From positions 1-23,815 of the forward strand of contig JAGRBY010000036.1 in the NCBI GenBank assembly GCA_020433835.1: DNA of 23,815 nt, given 5' to 3'. This stretch comes from Anaerolineae bacterium (GTDB lineage Bacteria; Chloroflexota; Anaerolineae; 4572-78; J111). The notes beneath the pieces are model-generated. The model was not told the DNA's origin. It saw nothing but the letters and a program-made list of their open reading frames with translations, and ran no database searches. Made by a program: the position numbers and the translations under genes. Below, piece after piece: positions 1 to 7,349 of this stretch. Numbering within the stretch: position 1 is the stretch's first letter; each line of letters opens with the position of its first letter.

Positions 1-645
1 CCGGAAATTATCTACCATTTGGAGTCGTTCGATCAGGATTTGGTGCGCAGCGCCATCCCCTGTTACTTCTGCTCACGTATGGCCGCGCAGAAGGTCAAGG
101 TCATCCTCACCGGCGAAGGCGCGGACGAGCTGTTTGCCGGGTACACGTATTATAAGGATATTCACGATGACGCCGCGCTGCATCACGAGCTGCGCCGGTC
201 GGTGACCTGTTTGCACAACATCAACCTCCAGCGGGTCGACCGGCTGACGATGGCGCACGGGCTAGAGGGGCGAGTCCCGTTCCTCGACGTGGCGATGATC
301 GAGATGGCGCAGACTATTCCGGCGGAGCTAAAATTGAAGCGGACGGATACCAGTCGCCCCATCGAGAAGTGGATTTTGCGGAAAGCGGTTGAAGATTTGC
401 TGCCGCACGATATTGTGTGGCGCGATAAAGAGCAGTTCGATGAGGGCAGCGGCACTGTCGATTTGCTCGAGCCGTTGATCAAGTCGGCGGCTGCCGGATT
501 AGACGTCGAGGCCTACCGCGCCAAATATCCACACACCAAGCTGCGCTCTGCCGAGGAGTGTTTTTATCACAAACTGCTGGTCGACGGCTTTGAGAAGCCG
601 GAGGTGGTGCTAAAGAACGTGGCGCGTTGGGCTGAGCGGCCATAG
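1..645 (+). CDS. asnB: Asparagine synthase (glutamine-hydrolysing), C-terminal part; 5' end outside window
   Basis: The reading frame is open from base 1 and ends with TAG at 643-645, giving 214 residues of the C-terminal synthetase domain. This domain activates aspartate with ATP and transfers ammonia to form asparagine in the cytoplasm. Visible family motifs are the ATP pyrophosphatase loop LTGEGADELFAGY (about residues 37-49, matching SGEGADEVFGGY of enteric AsnB), MAHGLEGRVPFLD (about residues 84-96), the KWILRKA helix, and WRDKEQFDEGSG (matching WRQKEQF of AsnB). The N-terminal glutamine amidotransferase domain would lie upstream of the window, so a Cys-2 nucleophile cannot be checked. 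The gene converges on the M56 peptidase gene with only 16 bases between the stops. Family assignment is firm; whether it is the housekeeping enzyme or one serving a pathway cannot be judged. Confidence 0.93.
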   Translation, partial: PEIIYHLESFDQDLVRSAIPCYFCSRMAAQKVKVILTGEGADELFAGYTYYKDIHDDAALHHELRRSVTCLHNINLQRVDRLTMAHGLEGRVPFLDVAMIEMAQTIPAELKLKRTDTSRPIEKWILRKAVEDLLPHDIVWRDKEQFDEGSGTVDLLEPLIKSAAAGLDVEAYRAKYPHTKLRSAEECFYHKLLVDGFEKPEVVLKNVARWAERP

Positions 646-661
646 CGTAATAGAAGGTTAC

Positions 662-1618
662 TTACCAATCGTAGCTTGGGATAGACAGCGAAGAAGAAGT
701 ACTTTGCAGCGAGTCGGCAATGCATGCGCCTACCTCAAGAGGTCGCGCCGGAGATTGCATACACGAGGTTACGTAGAGGGTACTGCTTAAAGCCGCGAGA
801 ATAGCGATGTTAATCGCCCCACTCAAAAACATACGCGACCAATCGAGTGGGGCCGGCGGGTAAATGAGCTGCTTAATTCGTGCTTCGGTCAGGTTAAATG
901 GGGTGTAGGCAGCCGTTTCGCTGATAACAAGCGTGTGACCGTTTTTAAGCAGCTTTTGCAGAGCACACAGCAATGGTAGATCGCTGCCCATATGGGCGAT
1001 GGCGTGGCGGTCGGCCTCGATCTCTTGCTGCAACTCGCTGGCTTCGGCCAGAGATTTGATGAGCGGCAGAAAAAAGAAAGCGAATTTTAAGGCCCGACCA
1101 ATAAGCAACCGCAGTGGATCGCGGCGGTGAATGTGCCGCACCTCATGGGCTAAAACTGCTGCCAATTCTTCATCGGTCAGCAGGTGAACCAGCCCGGCCG
1201 TCAGCCAGATGCGCGGTCGCCAGAAACCAAGGCAAAAGGCGTGAACGTTTTTTACGTCGAGAAAGACAATATCGTCAGGGGTGAGCCGGTGGGCCGGTAG
1301 AAGGGCCTGTACTCGGGCCGGCGGGGTGCTACGCAAAGGATAAAATAGATGGGCCAGTCGGCGGGTTGCGCGGAATTGGCGCGACAAACTCCAAGCGGTT
1401 CGTACCAGGATAATAACCAGGGTGATCGGAACGACCATCTGCCAGGCTAGCGGTGGATTATTTATCAGGTTGCGCCAGCCATTTTGGCAGGTTTGCCACA
1501 AAATATTGTACCAAACTTGCAGCGTGGCTTCGCTAAATATCACGCCAAGGCTAACCAACCCAATTGATATTCCGATAAGCAGCCAAAAATAGGCCAACGC
1601 AGGGTGTCTTTGTATCAT
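662..1618 (-). CDS. M56 (BlaR1-like) membrane metallopeptidase, no sensor domain
   Basis: 318 residues. It carries the zinc peptidase signature HEVRH (His158, Glu159, His162) preceded by the family block FCLGFWRPRIWLTAGL (about 128-143), and a third ligand candidate Glu201 in EADRHA. Hydrophobic segments at about 8-28, 60-78, 178-190 and 268-286 suggest an integral membrane protease whose active site faces the cytoplasm. The family (BlaR1/MecR1) cleaves its partner repressor after sensing a signal. Here the protein ends soon after the last hydrophobic segment, so the extracellular penicillin-binding sensor domain of true BlaR1 (about 600 residues) is absent and the signal is unknown. Its ATG overlaps the blaI stop by 4 bases (ATGA type), which implies translational coupling. 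Confidence 0.88.
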   Translation of the reverse strand: MIQRHPALAYFWLLIGISIGLVSLGVIFSEATLQVWYNILWQTCQNGWRNLINNPPLAWQMVVPITLVIILVRTAWSLSRQFRATRRLAHLFYPLRSTPPARVQALLPAHRLTPDDIVFLDVKNVHAFCLGFWRPRIWLTAGLVHLLTDEELAAVLAHEVRHIHRRDPLRLLIGRALKFAFFFLPLIKSLAEASELQQEIEADRHAIAHMGSDLPLLCALQKLLKNGHTLVISETAAYTPFNLTEARIKQLIYPPAPLDWSRMFLSGAINIAILAALSSTLYVTSCMQSPARPLEVGACIADSLQSTSSSLSIPSYDW

Positions 1619-2037
1619 CCGCTCTTTTTTCTCTGCTCGATCAGCCGTGAAATATCGTCCAGCAGTTGTTCGTCGATCTCTTCGGCGGTTTCGATCATTT
1701 GGGCCAGGGCGATTTGTCGAAAATCTTCGCCAAACATGCCGCGCACCATTTTATCGAACACGCCGGCCAGCAGTTCTTCGCGCGAGGCCGTGCCGGCATA
1801 AACAAAAGCACGGCCCACTTTATGCCGCACCAAAATGCCTTTATCAACCAGCCGGTTCATCACAGTCATCGTCGTTTTATAATTGAGATCGCCGCCCAGA
1901 TGATCGATAACGTCTTGCACGGTGGGTTGATCCAACTCCCAAACGGCATCCATCAACTTGGCTTCGAGTTCGCCGAAGATGTGGGTTAAACCTTTTTCAT
2001 CGAGCTTGAAGGATTGAATGGTGGGTTCTTGGCTCAT
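1615..2037 (-). CDS. blaI: BlaI/MecI/CopY-family transcriptional repressor
   Basis: 140 residues. A winged-helix DNA-binding domain covers about residues 18-90 (FGELEAKLMDAVWEL, then TVQDVIDHL, then YKTTMTVMNRLVDKGIL), typical of BlaI/MecI; the C-terminal helices (about 90-140) would dimerise. In this family the dimer binds a palindromic operator and is inactivated when the partner M56 peptidase cleaves it between the two domains. The adjoining M56 gene overlaps by 4 bases, and a perfect 13-bp inverted repeat lies on the -10 element of its own promoter just upstream, so autoregulation is strongly suggested. An AGGAGAG sequence precedes the ATG. No beta-lactamase gene is present in the window, so the target regulon beyond the operon is unknown. 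Confidence 0.92.
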   Translation of the reverse strand: MSQEPTIQSFKLDEKGLTHIFGELEAKLMDAVWELDQPTVQDVIDHLGGDLNYKTTMTVMNRLVDKGILVRHKVGRAFVYAGTASREELLAGVFDKMVRGMFGEDFRQIALAQMIETAEEIDEQLLDDISRLIEQRKKSG

Positions 2038-2054
2038 GCGTATCTTCTTCTCTC

Positions 2055-2085
2055 CTTAGTTTCCTACGAATTGTAGGAAACTAAG
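2055..2085 (-). promoter_or_regulatory. Operator palindrome for BlaI
   Basis: Perfect inverted repeat with 13-bp arms (CTTAGTTTCCTAC at 2055-2067, complement at 2073-2085) and a 5-base centre. The centre carries the TAC/GTA core seen in BlaI/MecI operators. It covers the -10 element of the blaI promoter, the position expected for a repressor site. Binding by this BlaI is inference. Confidence 0.85.
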
Positions 2086-2098
2086 AGAGCGCTGTCAA
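2070..2098 (-). promoter_or_regulatory. Sigma-70-type promoter of blaI-M56
   Basis: On the minus strand TTGACA (2093-2098) is followed after exactly 17 bases by TACAAT (2070-2075). It starts 15 bases beyond the thioredoxin reductase stop codon, so blaI-M56 can be transcribed independently of that gene. Confidence 0.8.
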
Positions 2099-2112
2099 AT
2101 TTTGGCCGAGAT

Positions 2113-3348
2113 CTAATGCGCCCGTAAATATTCACGGATGAGAAGGGCTGCCGTCGCGCCCTCGCCCGAGGCCGAGGCAACCTGTTTGGTCGATCCGGCC
2201 CGCACATCGCCGGCGGCAAAAACGCCGGGGACGTTGGTAGCCAGCAGGCCGGGGGCCTCATCACCATTGGGCTGCCAATCGGGATGGTGGGTTAGTTGAT
2301 GACCGGTAACGATAAAGCCATAATCGTTGAGCAAAACTTCGCTGCCCTTCAGAAAATCGGTGTTGGGCTGCTGGCCGATGAAGACGAACAGGCCATCCGG
2401 ATGAAAAACTTTTGCCTGCCCGCTGGATTTATCGGTTACGTGAACATCGCTCAGTTTACCATCGCTGCCGGCCAGTTTGGTGACGGCAGTGTTGTAATGA
2501 ACTTTAATCTTGTCTGATCCGGCCACTTTATCGGCTAACAAGGGTGAGACGCTGAGTTTATCGCCACGTACCAGCATCTCGACACTATCGGCAAAATTGA
2601 GCAGAGCAAACGACTCTTCCGTGGCGCTGTAGCCGCCGCCCACGACCATAACGTCTTTGCCTTTGTAAAACGGCCCATCGCAGGTCGAGCAGAAATGAAC
2701 CCCGGCACCGATAAAGTCTTCCTCGCCTTCAATGCCCATACGGCGGTAGTCGGCTCCGGTCGCGATAAGCAAAGCTCGACTGCCGTACTCATGGCCGTCG
2801 CCCGTTTTGATCCATAAACTTGAATCTCGGCAGCGCAGGCCAACGACGGTTTGCGCCTGTAAAAACTCTACGCCAAACTTTTTGGCCTGAGCCACAACCC
2901 GCTGTGCCCACTCGCTGCCGCTGATGCCGTCGGGGAAGCCGGGGTAATTCTCCAGGGCCTCGGTGGTGGCTGCCTGCCCGCCCAGCGCTCCTTCATCAAT
3001 GACCATCACGCTGAAACCGTCGCGGGCGGCGTAAATCGCTGCGGTCAAACCGGCCGGTCCGGCGCCGATGATGGTGACATCGTGAAAATCGTGCGGATCG
3101 GTGGTCGCCAGGCCCAATTTTTGAGCCAGCTCGGCGTTGGAGGGTTCCACCAAAATTGAGCCGTCATCGAAGACGATGGTCGGGATGATACGTTTACCTT
3201 CATTAATTTCTTCGACGTAGGCTTGCGCTTCTTTATCTTGTTCAATATCGACCCAGTTGTAGTCGATTTGCTGCTCACTCAAAAAACGTTTGCTGCGGCG
3301 ACAGTCGGGACACCAGTAAGCGCCGTAGATGGTGATGTTTTTATCCAT
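2113..3348 (-). CDS. Glutaredoxin-like domain fused to FAD/NADPH thioredoxin reductase
   Basis: 411 residues from the ATG at 3348, chosen because AGGAG sits 7 bases upstream; a further upstream in-frame start at 3384 would add 12 residues but would include this ribosome-binding site in the coding region. Residues 1-80 form a glutaredoxin/mycoredoxin-like domain with the dithiol motif CPDC (13-16) and the cis-Pro region IPTIVF (55-60). Residues 90-411 form a low-molecular-weight thioredoxin reductase: FAD motif GAGPAG (95-100), ENYPGFPD (133-140), redox-active CSTC (220-223), NADPH-binding GGGYSA (237-242), and the C-terminal FAD motif FAAGDVR. The fusion suggests that electrons pass from NADPH through FAD and the CSTC pair to the attached glutaredoxin domain. 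Catalytic cysteines are intact in both domains. Likely cytoplasmic disulfide or mixed-thiol reduction; the in vivo substrate is not evident. Confidence 0.92.
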   Translation of the reverse strand: MDKNITIYGAYWCPDCRRSKRFLSEQQIDYNWVDIEQDKEAQAYVEEINEGKRIIPTIVFDDGSILVEPSNAELAQKLGLATTDPHDFHDVTIIGAGPAGLTAAIYAARDGFSVMVIDEGALGGQAATTEALENYPGFPDGISGSEWAQRVVAQAKKFGVEFLQAQTVVGLRCRDSSLWIKTGDGHEYGSRALLIATGADYRRMGIEGEEDFIGAGVHFCSTCDGPFYKGKDVMVVGGGYSATEESFALLNFADSVEMLVRGDKLSVSPLLADKVAGSDKIKVHYNTAVTKLAGSDGKLSDVHVTDKSSGQAKVFHPDGLFVFIGQQPNTDFLKGSEVLLNDYGFIVTGHQLTHHPDWQPNGDEAPGLLATNVPGVFAAGDVRAGSTKQVASASGEGATAALLIREYLRAH

Positions 3349-3429
3349 GGGGTGACTCCTGTTTTTACATTTTATTAAGCGCAATTGCTGTTTAGGAATG
3401 AAAAATTAATAACTTACACAATTCTGCCA

Positions 3430-3500
3430 GGTAATTTGTAATTGGTAACTGGTAATTAGAGACTGGAGATTGAATTACCAATACCTATTTACCCATTACC
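3430..3500. repeat. Imperfect hairpin with dispersed-repeat core, copy 1
   Basis: Arms of 28 bases (3430-3457 and 3473-3500) built of GGTAATT-type words pair at about 22 of 28 positions around a 15-base centre. The segment 3451-3471 (GGTAATTAGAGACTGGAGATT) matches two other copies near 4299-4320 and 7224-7245. It lies upstream of the thioredoxin reductase and downstream of the glycosyltransferase. Confidence 0.7.
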
Positions 3501-3560
3501 CAAACGCAAATGCGGAAGTTATTTAGTTCACGATCCTTAGTACGGCGTGCGCGTTGAGGC

Positions 3561-4241
3561 TTAGCTAAAGTAAAGTTTGGCTAATGTATTGGGCGAAATG
3601 CCAAGCCGGTAGAGCGCATAGATCGCCGCCCAAGAGATAGTTGCCTGCACCTTTCGATTTTGAAACCGGCTAGTCGACGCGATGATGTGTTGCGGGAGAA
3701 ATAGTGTAGCCCCATAGTTGTCCAGTCGCTGGGCAAAGTCATAATCCTCCAGCAGATCGACGTCGTGAAATCCGCCCAAAGCTTCAAAGGCTTCTCTACG
3801 GACAAAAATTCCACTGTGACCGAAGTAGCGGCCTTGATAGCGCCACATTTTCAACATCTGCTCTAATCTTCGCGTGAAGAATGACGGATCTTCATATGTT
3901 ACGTGAAAATTTCCGCCCATAGATTGAGGGAGCAGGTTGAAATTGGTCTCAATAGCTAGCAGTGCATCATCCGGCAAGCGACTGCCGGGCCACAAAAAGA
4001 GAAAAACATCTCCGGTAGCCTTGGTTACGCCAAAATTAAGCAGCGATCCTCTTGTGACTCCCTCATGGGTCACGACTGTCGTTTTTTGCTCAAAGGGGAA
4101 GTCAGTTGCAATAACCGGATAGCGTTGGACAACTACCACCTCGAATTCGCCGTGCTGTGGTGATAGGCTATCCAACGTCGTGGTAATAGTTTGAGACGGG
4201 TCAAAAATTGGAAGGATGATTGAAAATAAAATCGTCGCCAT
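3561..4241 (-). CDS. Small family 2-type glycosyltransferase, possibly lacking its metal-binding Asp
   Basis: 226 residues with a GT-A fold signature: SIILPIFDPSQTITTTLDSL (7-26), the RGSLLNFGVTKATGDVFLFL block (64-83), and LEDYDFAQRL (164-173) carrying the catalytic-base acidic residues. The arrangement resembles the short family 2 enzymes described as rSAM/selenodomain-associated (TIGR04283), where the RG..N.G...A.G segment is followed by LHADTRLP. Here the corresponding stretch is LWPGSRLP (83-90), so the aspartate that normally coordinates the metal and nucleotide sugar appears replaced by Gly. It may bind substrate differently or be impaired. The protein is soluble with no membrane segment beyond a moderately hydrophobic C-terminus. 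No clear ribosome-binding site precedes the ATG. It stands alone; the acceptor is unknown. Confidence 0.8.
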   Translation of the reverse strand: MATILFSIILPIFDPSQTITTTLDSLSPQHGEFEVVVVQRYPVIATDFPFEQKTTVVTHEGVTRGSLLNFGVTKATGDVFLFLWPGSRLPDDALLAIETNFNLLPQSMGGNFHVTYEDPSFFTRRLEQMLKMWRYQGRYFGHSGIFVRREAFEALGGFHDVDLLEDYDFAQRLDNYGATLFLPQHIIASTSRFQNRKVQATISWAAIYALYRLGISPNTLAKLYFS

Positions 4242-4298
4242 CGTTACACCAGGATGGCCGGATTATAACATAGTTCCAAAATAGCCGGTAGTGGGTAG

Positions 4299-4356
4299 GG
4301 TGATTAGAGATTAGGAGATTGTCTCTTTACATTTAGTAATCTCCAATCCCTTCATC
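4299..4356. repeat. Dispersed repeat, copy 2, with inverted arm
   Basis: GGTGATTAGAGATTAGGAGATT at 4299-4320 is a near copy of the cores at 3451-3471 and 7224-7245. A partly complementary arm follows at 4338-4356 (AATCTCCAATCCCTTCATC), so the copy can fold into an imperfect hairpin with a 17-base loop. It sits between the glycosyltransferase start and the Crp/Fnr stop. Confidence 0.65.
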
Positions 4357-4396
4357 GCCAGTTGGTCAAATATATGGGCAACTGCTGAATCGTCAC

Positions 4397-4440
4397 AAGA
4401 TTATTCCTCGAAATTTGAGGCGTCAACAGATGATAATCTT
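4397..4440. repeat. Nested inverted repeat after crp-type gene
   Basis: AAGATTAT (4397-4404) pairs with ATAATCTT (4433-4440), and inside it CCTC (4406-4409) pairs with GAGG (4417-4420). It begins 5 bases after the stop codon of the regulator gene. No U-run follows on the minus strand, so I do not call it a terminator; it may protect the mRNA end or be chance. Confidence 0.35.
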
Positions 4441-4445
4441 ACGAA

Positions 4446-5129
4446 TTAAATTTTGGTTAAGCGTTCCAAACCCTCAGCATCCAGAATATCAATCTGCTTG
4501 CGGCTAATTTCAATAAGTTGCTTAGCTTTGAACTCATTCAGGGTTTGGGTAGCCGTTTCGCGATAGGTGCCAATGGCTTCGGCCAGGTCTTGGTGAGTGA
4601 AGCCGTAAATATGGTCACTGCCCTGCTCATCGCGCAGACGGAGCAGCAGCAGGGCCAATCGAGCCGGAATGCTTTTGAAGGCAATGTCTTCCAGCTGTTC
4701 TTCGGCCTTGCTTAAGCGTTTGGCCATAACGTTCATAATCCTTAGGGCCACCGGCGGTTTGCTAAGGATTAGCCGTTCAACATCGCTGCGACTCATAACG
4801 CACAGCAAGCAGTTGTCCGCCGCTTCGGCAAAAGCATTGTACATGCCCTGACCGACAATGGCCATCTCACCAAAGATAGAACCCGGCCCAATCGTACCGA
4901 TAATTAACTTTTTACCATCCGGCGATAGCCGATAGAGTTGAACCCGCCCTTTCTTGAGGATAAATAACACTTCGCTAGCATCTTGCGGCTGGTAAAAGAT
5001 TTTTCCTCGGCGGCAGGTGCTCATTGTGGTCGTTCGATCCATCTCTTGCATCTCTTCTTTCGATAAATCTTGAAAGATATCGACCATTTTGAGATAGGTG
5101 AGTTTTTTATCAACATCTAAAACAGCCAT
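4446..5129 (-). CDS. Crp/Fnr-family transcriptional regulator
   Basis: 227 residues. A cyclic-nucleotide-binding-type beta barrel spans about 15-130, with the turn PGSIFGEMA (82-90), followed by the dimerisation helix and a Crp-type winged helix at about 150-225 ([21 protein letters not shown] is the helix-turn-helix, from about 177). In cAMP-binding members an Arg-Ser/Thr pair follows the GE motif; here the corresponding stretch reads MYNAFAEA, so cAMP binding is doubtful and the effector is unknown. There is no Fnr-like N-terminal cysteine cluster. AAGGAG lies 5 bases before the ATG. The upstream gene for a thioredoxin-fold protein overlaps it by 20 bases, so both are probably one transcript. 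Confidence 0.92.
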   Translation of the reverse strand: MAVLDVDKKLTYLKMVDIFQDLSKEEMQEMDRTTTMSTCRRGKIFYQPQDASEVLFILKKGRVQLYRLSPDGKKLIIGTIGPGSIFGEMAIVGQGMYNAFAEAADNCLLCVMSRSDVERLILSKPPVALRIMNVMAKRLSKAEEQLEDIAFKSIPARLALLLLRLRDEQGSDHIYGFTHQDLAEAIGTYRETATQTLNEFKAKQLIEISRKQIDILDAEGLERLTKI

Positions 5130-5427
5130 CGTGGCTCCTTCTTATCTCGCCTTTTTTTGTTGATGTCGGCAGGTCGGTGGTTTTTGTATCAACCCATCGC
5201 ATAATATCCTCCGGCCGGGGATTGCCCAGGGAGACAACTTGATTATTAAGCATATACGTTGGCGTAGCAAAAACAGCTTCCGGAATATCGGTCAGCGCGG
5301 TGGACACGTCGACTACTTCAACAGTAAAGACCTGCGGATAATGCTGTTCGATATAATGAGCGATGTCCAACGCCTCTTTACAGCCGGAACAATGCTCGGC
5401 AACAAAAATTCTCAGCAGGGGTTTCAT
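5110..5427 (-). CDS. Small thioredoxin-fold protein with CSGC motif
   Basis: 105 residues. The N-terminus forms the strand LLRIFVA followed by [10 protein letters not shown], with a redox-type CxxC at Cys13 and Cys16, and the loop ATPTYML (54-60) has the cis-proline expected opposite the active site. This is the minimal thioredoxin/glutaredoxin fold; about 80 residues carry it and the last 25 are a basic, Cys-containing tail. No signal peptide is visible, so it should be cytoplasmic. Its stop lies 20 bases inside the next gene, a Crp/Fnr regulator, a tight overlap that suggests co-expression and possibly a redox input to that regulator (inference). An AAGG sequence lies about 10 bases before the ATG. 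Confidence 0.75.
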   Translation of the reverse strand: MKPLLRIFVAEHCSGCKEALDIAHYIEQHYPQVFTVEVVDVSTALTDIPEAVFATPTYMLNNQVVSLGNPRPEDIMRWVDTKTTDLPTSTKKGEIRRSHDGCFRC

Positions 5428-5443
5428 AGTTTTATACCTTTTT

Positions 5444-5545
5444 TCATGGGCGTGGCTTGGAAACTTTACTTTTTTTCGCTAATAGACGTCGATATAATGA
5501 GGCTAAGGCTAAGAAAAAAGCAGAGAAAAACAGATGCTTTTTCAT
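5444..5545 (-). CDS. Possible small single-span membrane protein
   Basis: A 33-codon frame starting MKKHLFF, with a hydrophobic stretch FFSAFFLALASL (about residues 6-17) followed by a strongly basic tail (RRLLAKKSKVSK). It ends 16 bases before the thioredoxin-fold gene and lies after the DUF3179 stop on the same strand, so it could be part of that transcript. An alternative ATG at 5557 adds four residues and has a weak GGAAG upstream at poor spacing. Evidence is limited to position and composition; it may be non-coding. Confidence 0.3.
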   Translation of the reverse strand: MKKHLFFSAFFLALASLYRRLLAKKSKVSKPRP

Positions 5546-5585
5546 CGTCTTGATCATAATAACACAAAACTTCCGGTTTCTCACC

Positions 5586-7010
5586 TTAACGGCCATAAAC
5601 CATCGTGTCGGGTCGGAAAGCGGCCCAGGCAAACCAGAAATGGGTGTGGCTAACTACCGGCTCAAGCTGCGCTCCGGCCAGTTCACCGGCTACCGCTGTG
5701 CCGAAAATATCCCACTCGCTGCCGGTTTCATTGTCGGCAATGCGGCCATTATCGATGTTGAACGTCAACCGTTCGCCCTCAACCCGTGGTCTGAACATTC
5801 CCACCGAGCCGACTTCGCGCGACTCGGAGATAACGCTACCGTCCAGCGCCGAAGCTGCGCCCGGCTGATAAAAGACGACCACCTCTTGCCCATCGATCAT
5901 ATCGGCGATGACGCCGCGCTCGGCCACGGTTGACAATGGGTAAGCCACGGCGGTTCCGTTCGAGGCGTAGCCTAACACCCGTTCCAACGCCGGCAGGCGC
6001 GGATCGGGTGTCGCCGGCTGCCCGCTTGTGTCTCGAAACAAAAACGGCTGGGTCGATGAGTCATAACCGGTATAAGGGTTTACATCAACGTTGCGCCCTT
6101 CACTGGAGAGGACTATCCCCTCGGGATAGGCCGCTTTGAAATCTTTCCAAGCGACCATTTGGGCCGGGATGATCTCCAACTGTGTACCCAGCATTTCGCC
6201 CACAATCGCTTGTCCTGTAAATTGCTGCCACCAGGAAAGCGTTTTGTTATCCCACATAATTAGATCGCTATTGCGCAAATTGCCCGATACACCAAAGCGG
6301 AGAACCTTGCCGTCCACTTCCCGATGAAAAACAATCCCGGCGTTGCACAACGGACAAAAGGTGACCGCCACCGGTATTTCGGCGATAGTATCGTTGGCAA
6401 TCTCGTGGCGAGTCAAAATGCCCAGCGGATAGGCTCGGGCCTCGTCGCCGACGACCAAGGCGATAACAGGATGATTGTCGCTCAACCACGTGTCACCTCC
6501 GGCTATTGTATCGAAGGTGGGGTTGTCGATAGGCGGAATGCCGTCAGGGGGTGGCCCGCCGGATAGGATTTCGCGATAATCGACATTGTGCAAGCAGAAA
6601 TTTGTAACCAAGCTGCTGTTTGGATCGATAATCGCTTCACCCGTATAGCGAGCAATCTGATCCGCCGTCCAAACGTTGGGCGTAAAGCGCAGATCGTTCA
6701 CGCCAACATCAGCAAAAGGATCGTCGCAGGCCGGATTGATACCGGGCACAGCGCTTTCATCACGAACTTCCGTCTCGCGACTCTTGGTTACAGCCTCTGC
6801 TTCACTATCGGCCTGGGTGTCATCCATATCCGAGCCGGCCTCGGCTACGGGTTCTTTACGATTCTCGTTGCTTTCTTCATTATCCCCTATAGCCGCCGGT
6901 TCATCTCTATGCGGAGCCTGGGTTGGATGGGGTACAGCCGCACCGCATTGCGCAGCGATCAAAACCGATACCATCAGCATCAGGCTTGTAATTAATAGTC
7001 GTCGCTTCAT
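5586..7010 (-). CDS. Exported DUF3179 domain protein
   Basis: 474 residues. The N-terminus MKRRLLITSLMLMVSVLIAA is a signal peptide; Cys22 follows it, but the -1 residue is Gln, so lipoprotein processing is uncertain. Residues about 30-90 are an acidic, low-complexity linker. The remainder is a DUF3179 domain (PF11376), recognised by ARAYPLGILTRHEI (191-204), the paired cysteines FCPLC (218-222), FGVSGNL, and DNKTLSWWQQFTGQAI. The family is common in Chloroflexota, halophilic archaea and planctomycetes and has no established function; the FCPLC pair suggests a metal or redox role (inference). AGGAG lies 8 bases before the ATG. It is the first gene of a possible DUF3179, thioredoxin-fold, Crp/Fnr transcript, though a 158-base gap separates the first two. 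Confidence 0.9.
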   Translation of the reverse strand: MKRRLLITSLMLMVSVLIAAQCGAAVPHPTQAPHRDEPAAIGDNEESNENRKEPVAEAGSDMDDTQADSEAEAVTKSRETEVRDESAVPGINPACDDPFADVGVNDLRFTPNVWTADQIARYTGEAIIDPNSSLVTNFCLHNVDYREILSGGPPPDGIPPIDNPTFDTIAGGDTWLSDNHPVIALVVGDEARAYPLGILTRHEIANDTIAEIPVAVTFCPLCNAGIVFHREVDGKVLRFGVSGNLRNSDLIMWDNKTLSWWQQFTGQAIVGEMLGTQLEIIPAQMVAWKDFKAAYPEGIVLSSEGRNVDVNPYTGYDSSTQPFLFRDTSGQPATPDPRLPALERVLGYASNGTAVAYPLSTVAERGVIADMIDGQEVVVFYQPGAASALDGSVISESREVGSVGMFRPRVEGERLTFNIDNGRIADNETGSEWDIFGTAVAGELAGAQLEPVVSHTHFWFAWAAFRPDTMVYGR

Positions 7011-7223
7011 GGACTATGCTCCTGGCTTACAGCATCAAAGCGCTGTTTTATGCTGCGTTGATATTTTTAGGGAAACGGATCTTTACGCTCCTATCTTATC
7101 AAATGCCAATGACTTTCTCTGTAAGGTAGCACACATATTTATTCAAACCCTGGCTAAAGGATTTGAAAACCAATACCAAAAATGGAGATAAGGCAATGCA
7201 GAGATAAGACGATTGGTAAGGCT

Positions 7224-7245
7224 AATCTCCCAATCTCTAATCACC
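7224..7245 (-). repeat. Dispersed repeat, copy 3 (inverted orientation)
   Basis: Read on the minus strand, GGTGATTAGAGATTGGGAGATT differs from copy 2 (4299-4320) by one base and from copy 1 (3451-3471) by a few. A hairpin partner is not obvious for this copy. Confidence 0.65.
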
Positions 7246-7349
7246 AGTCTCCTTTCAAGTGTTAGTTTACTTTGCATGCTCATACTATCTCAAATTTTAG
7301 TCACTCTATCGATTAATCCTCGCAACATCTTAACAACTTCTTGCTAAAG

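Noticed and set aside
1604..1989. Several plus-strand open frames opposite blaI
   Set aside because: They are the antisense of a clear BlaI gene, lack ribosome-binding sites and have no recognisable domain.
3349..3384. Twelve-residue N-terminal extension of the Grx-TrxR fusion
   Set aside because: It would contain the AGGAG that fits the ATG at 3348, and the glutaredoxin fold starts right at that ATG.
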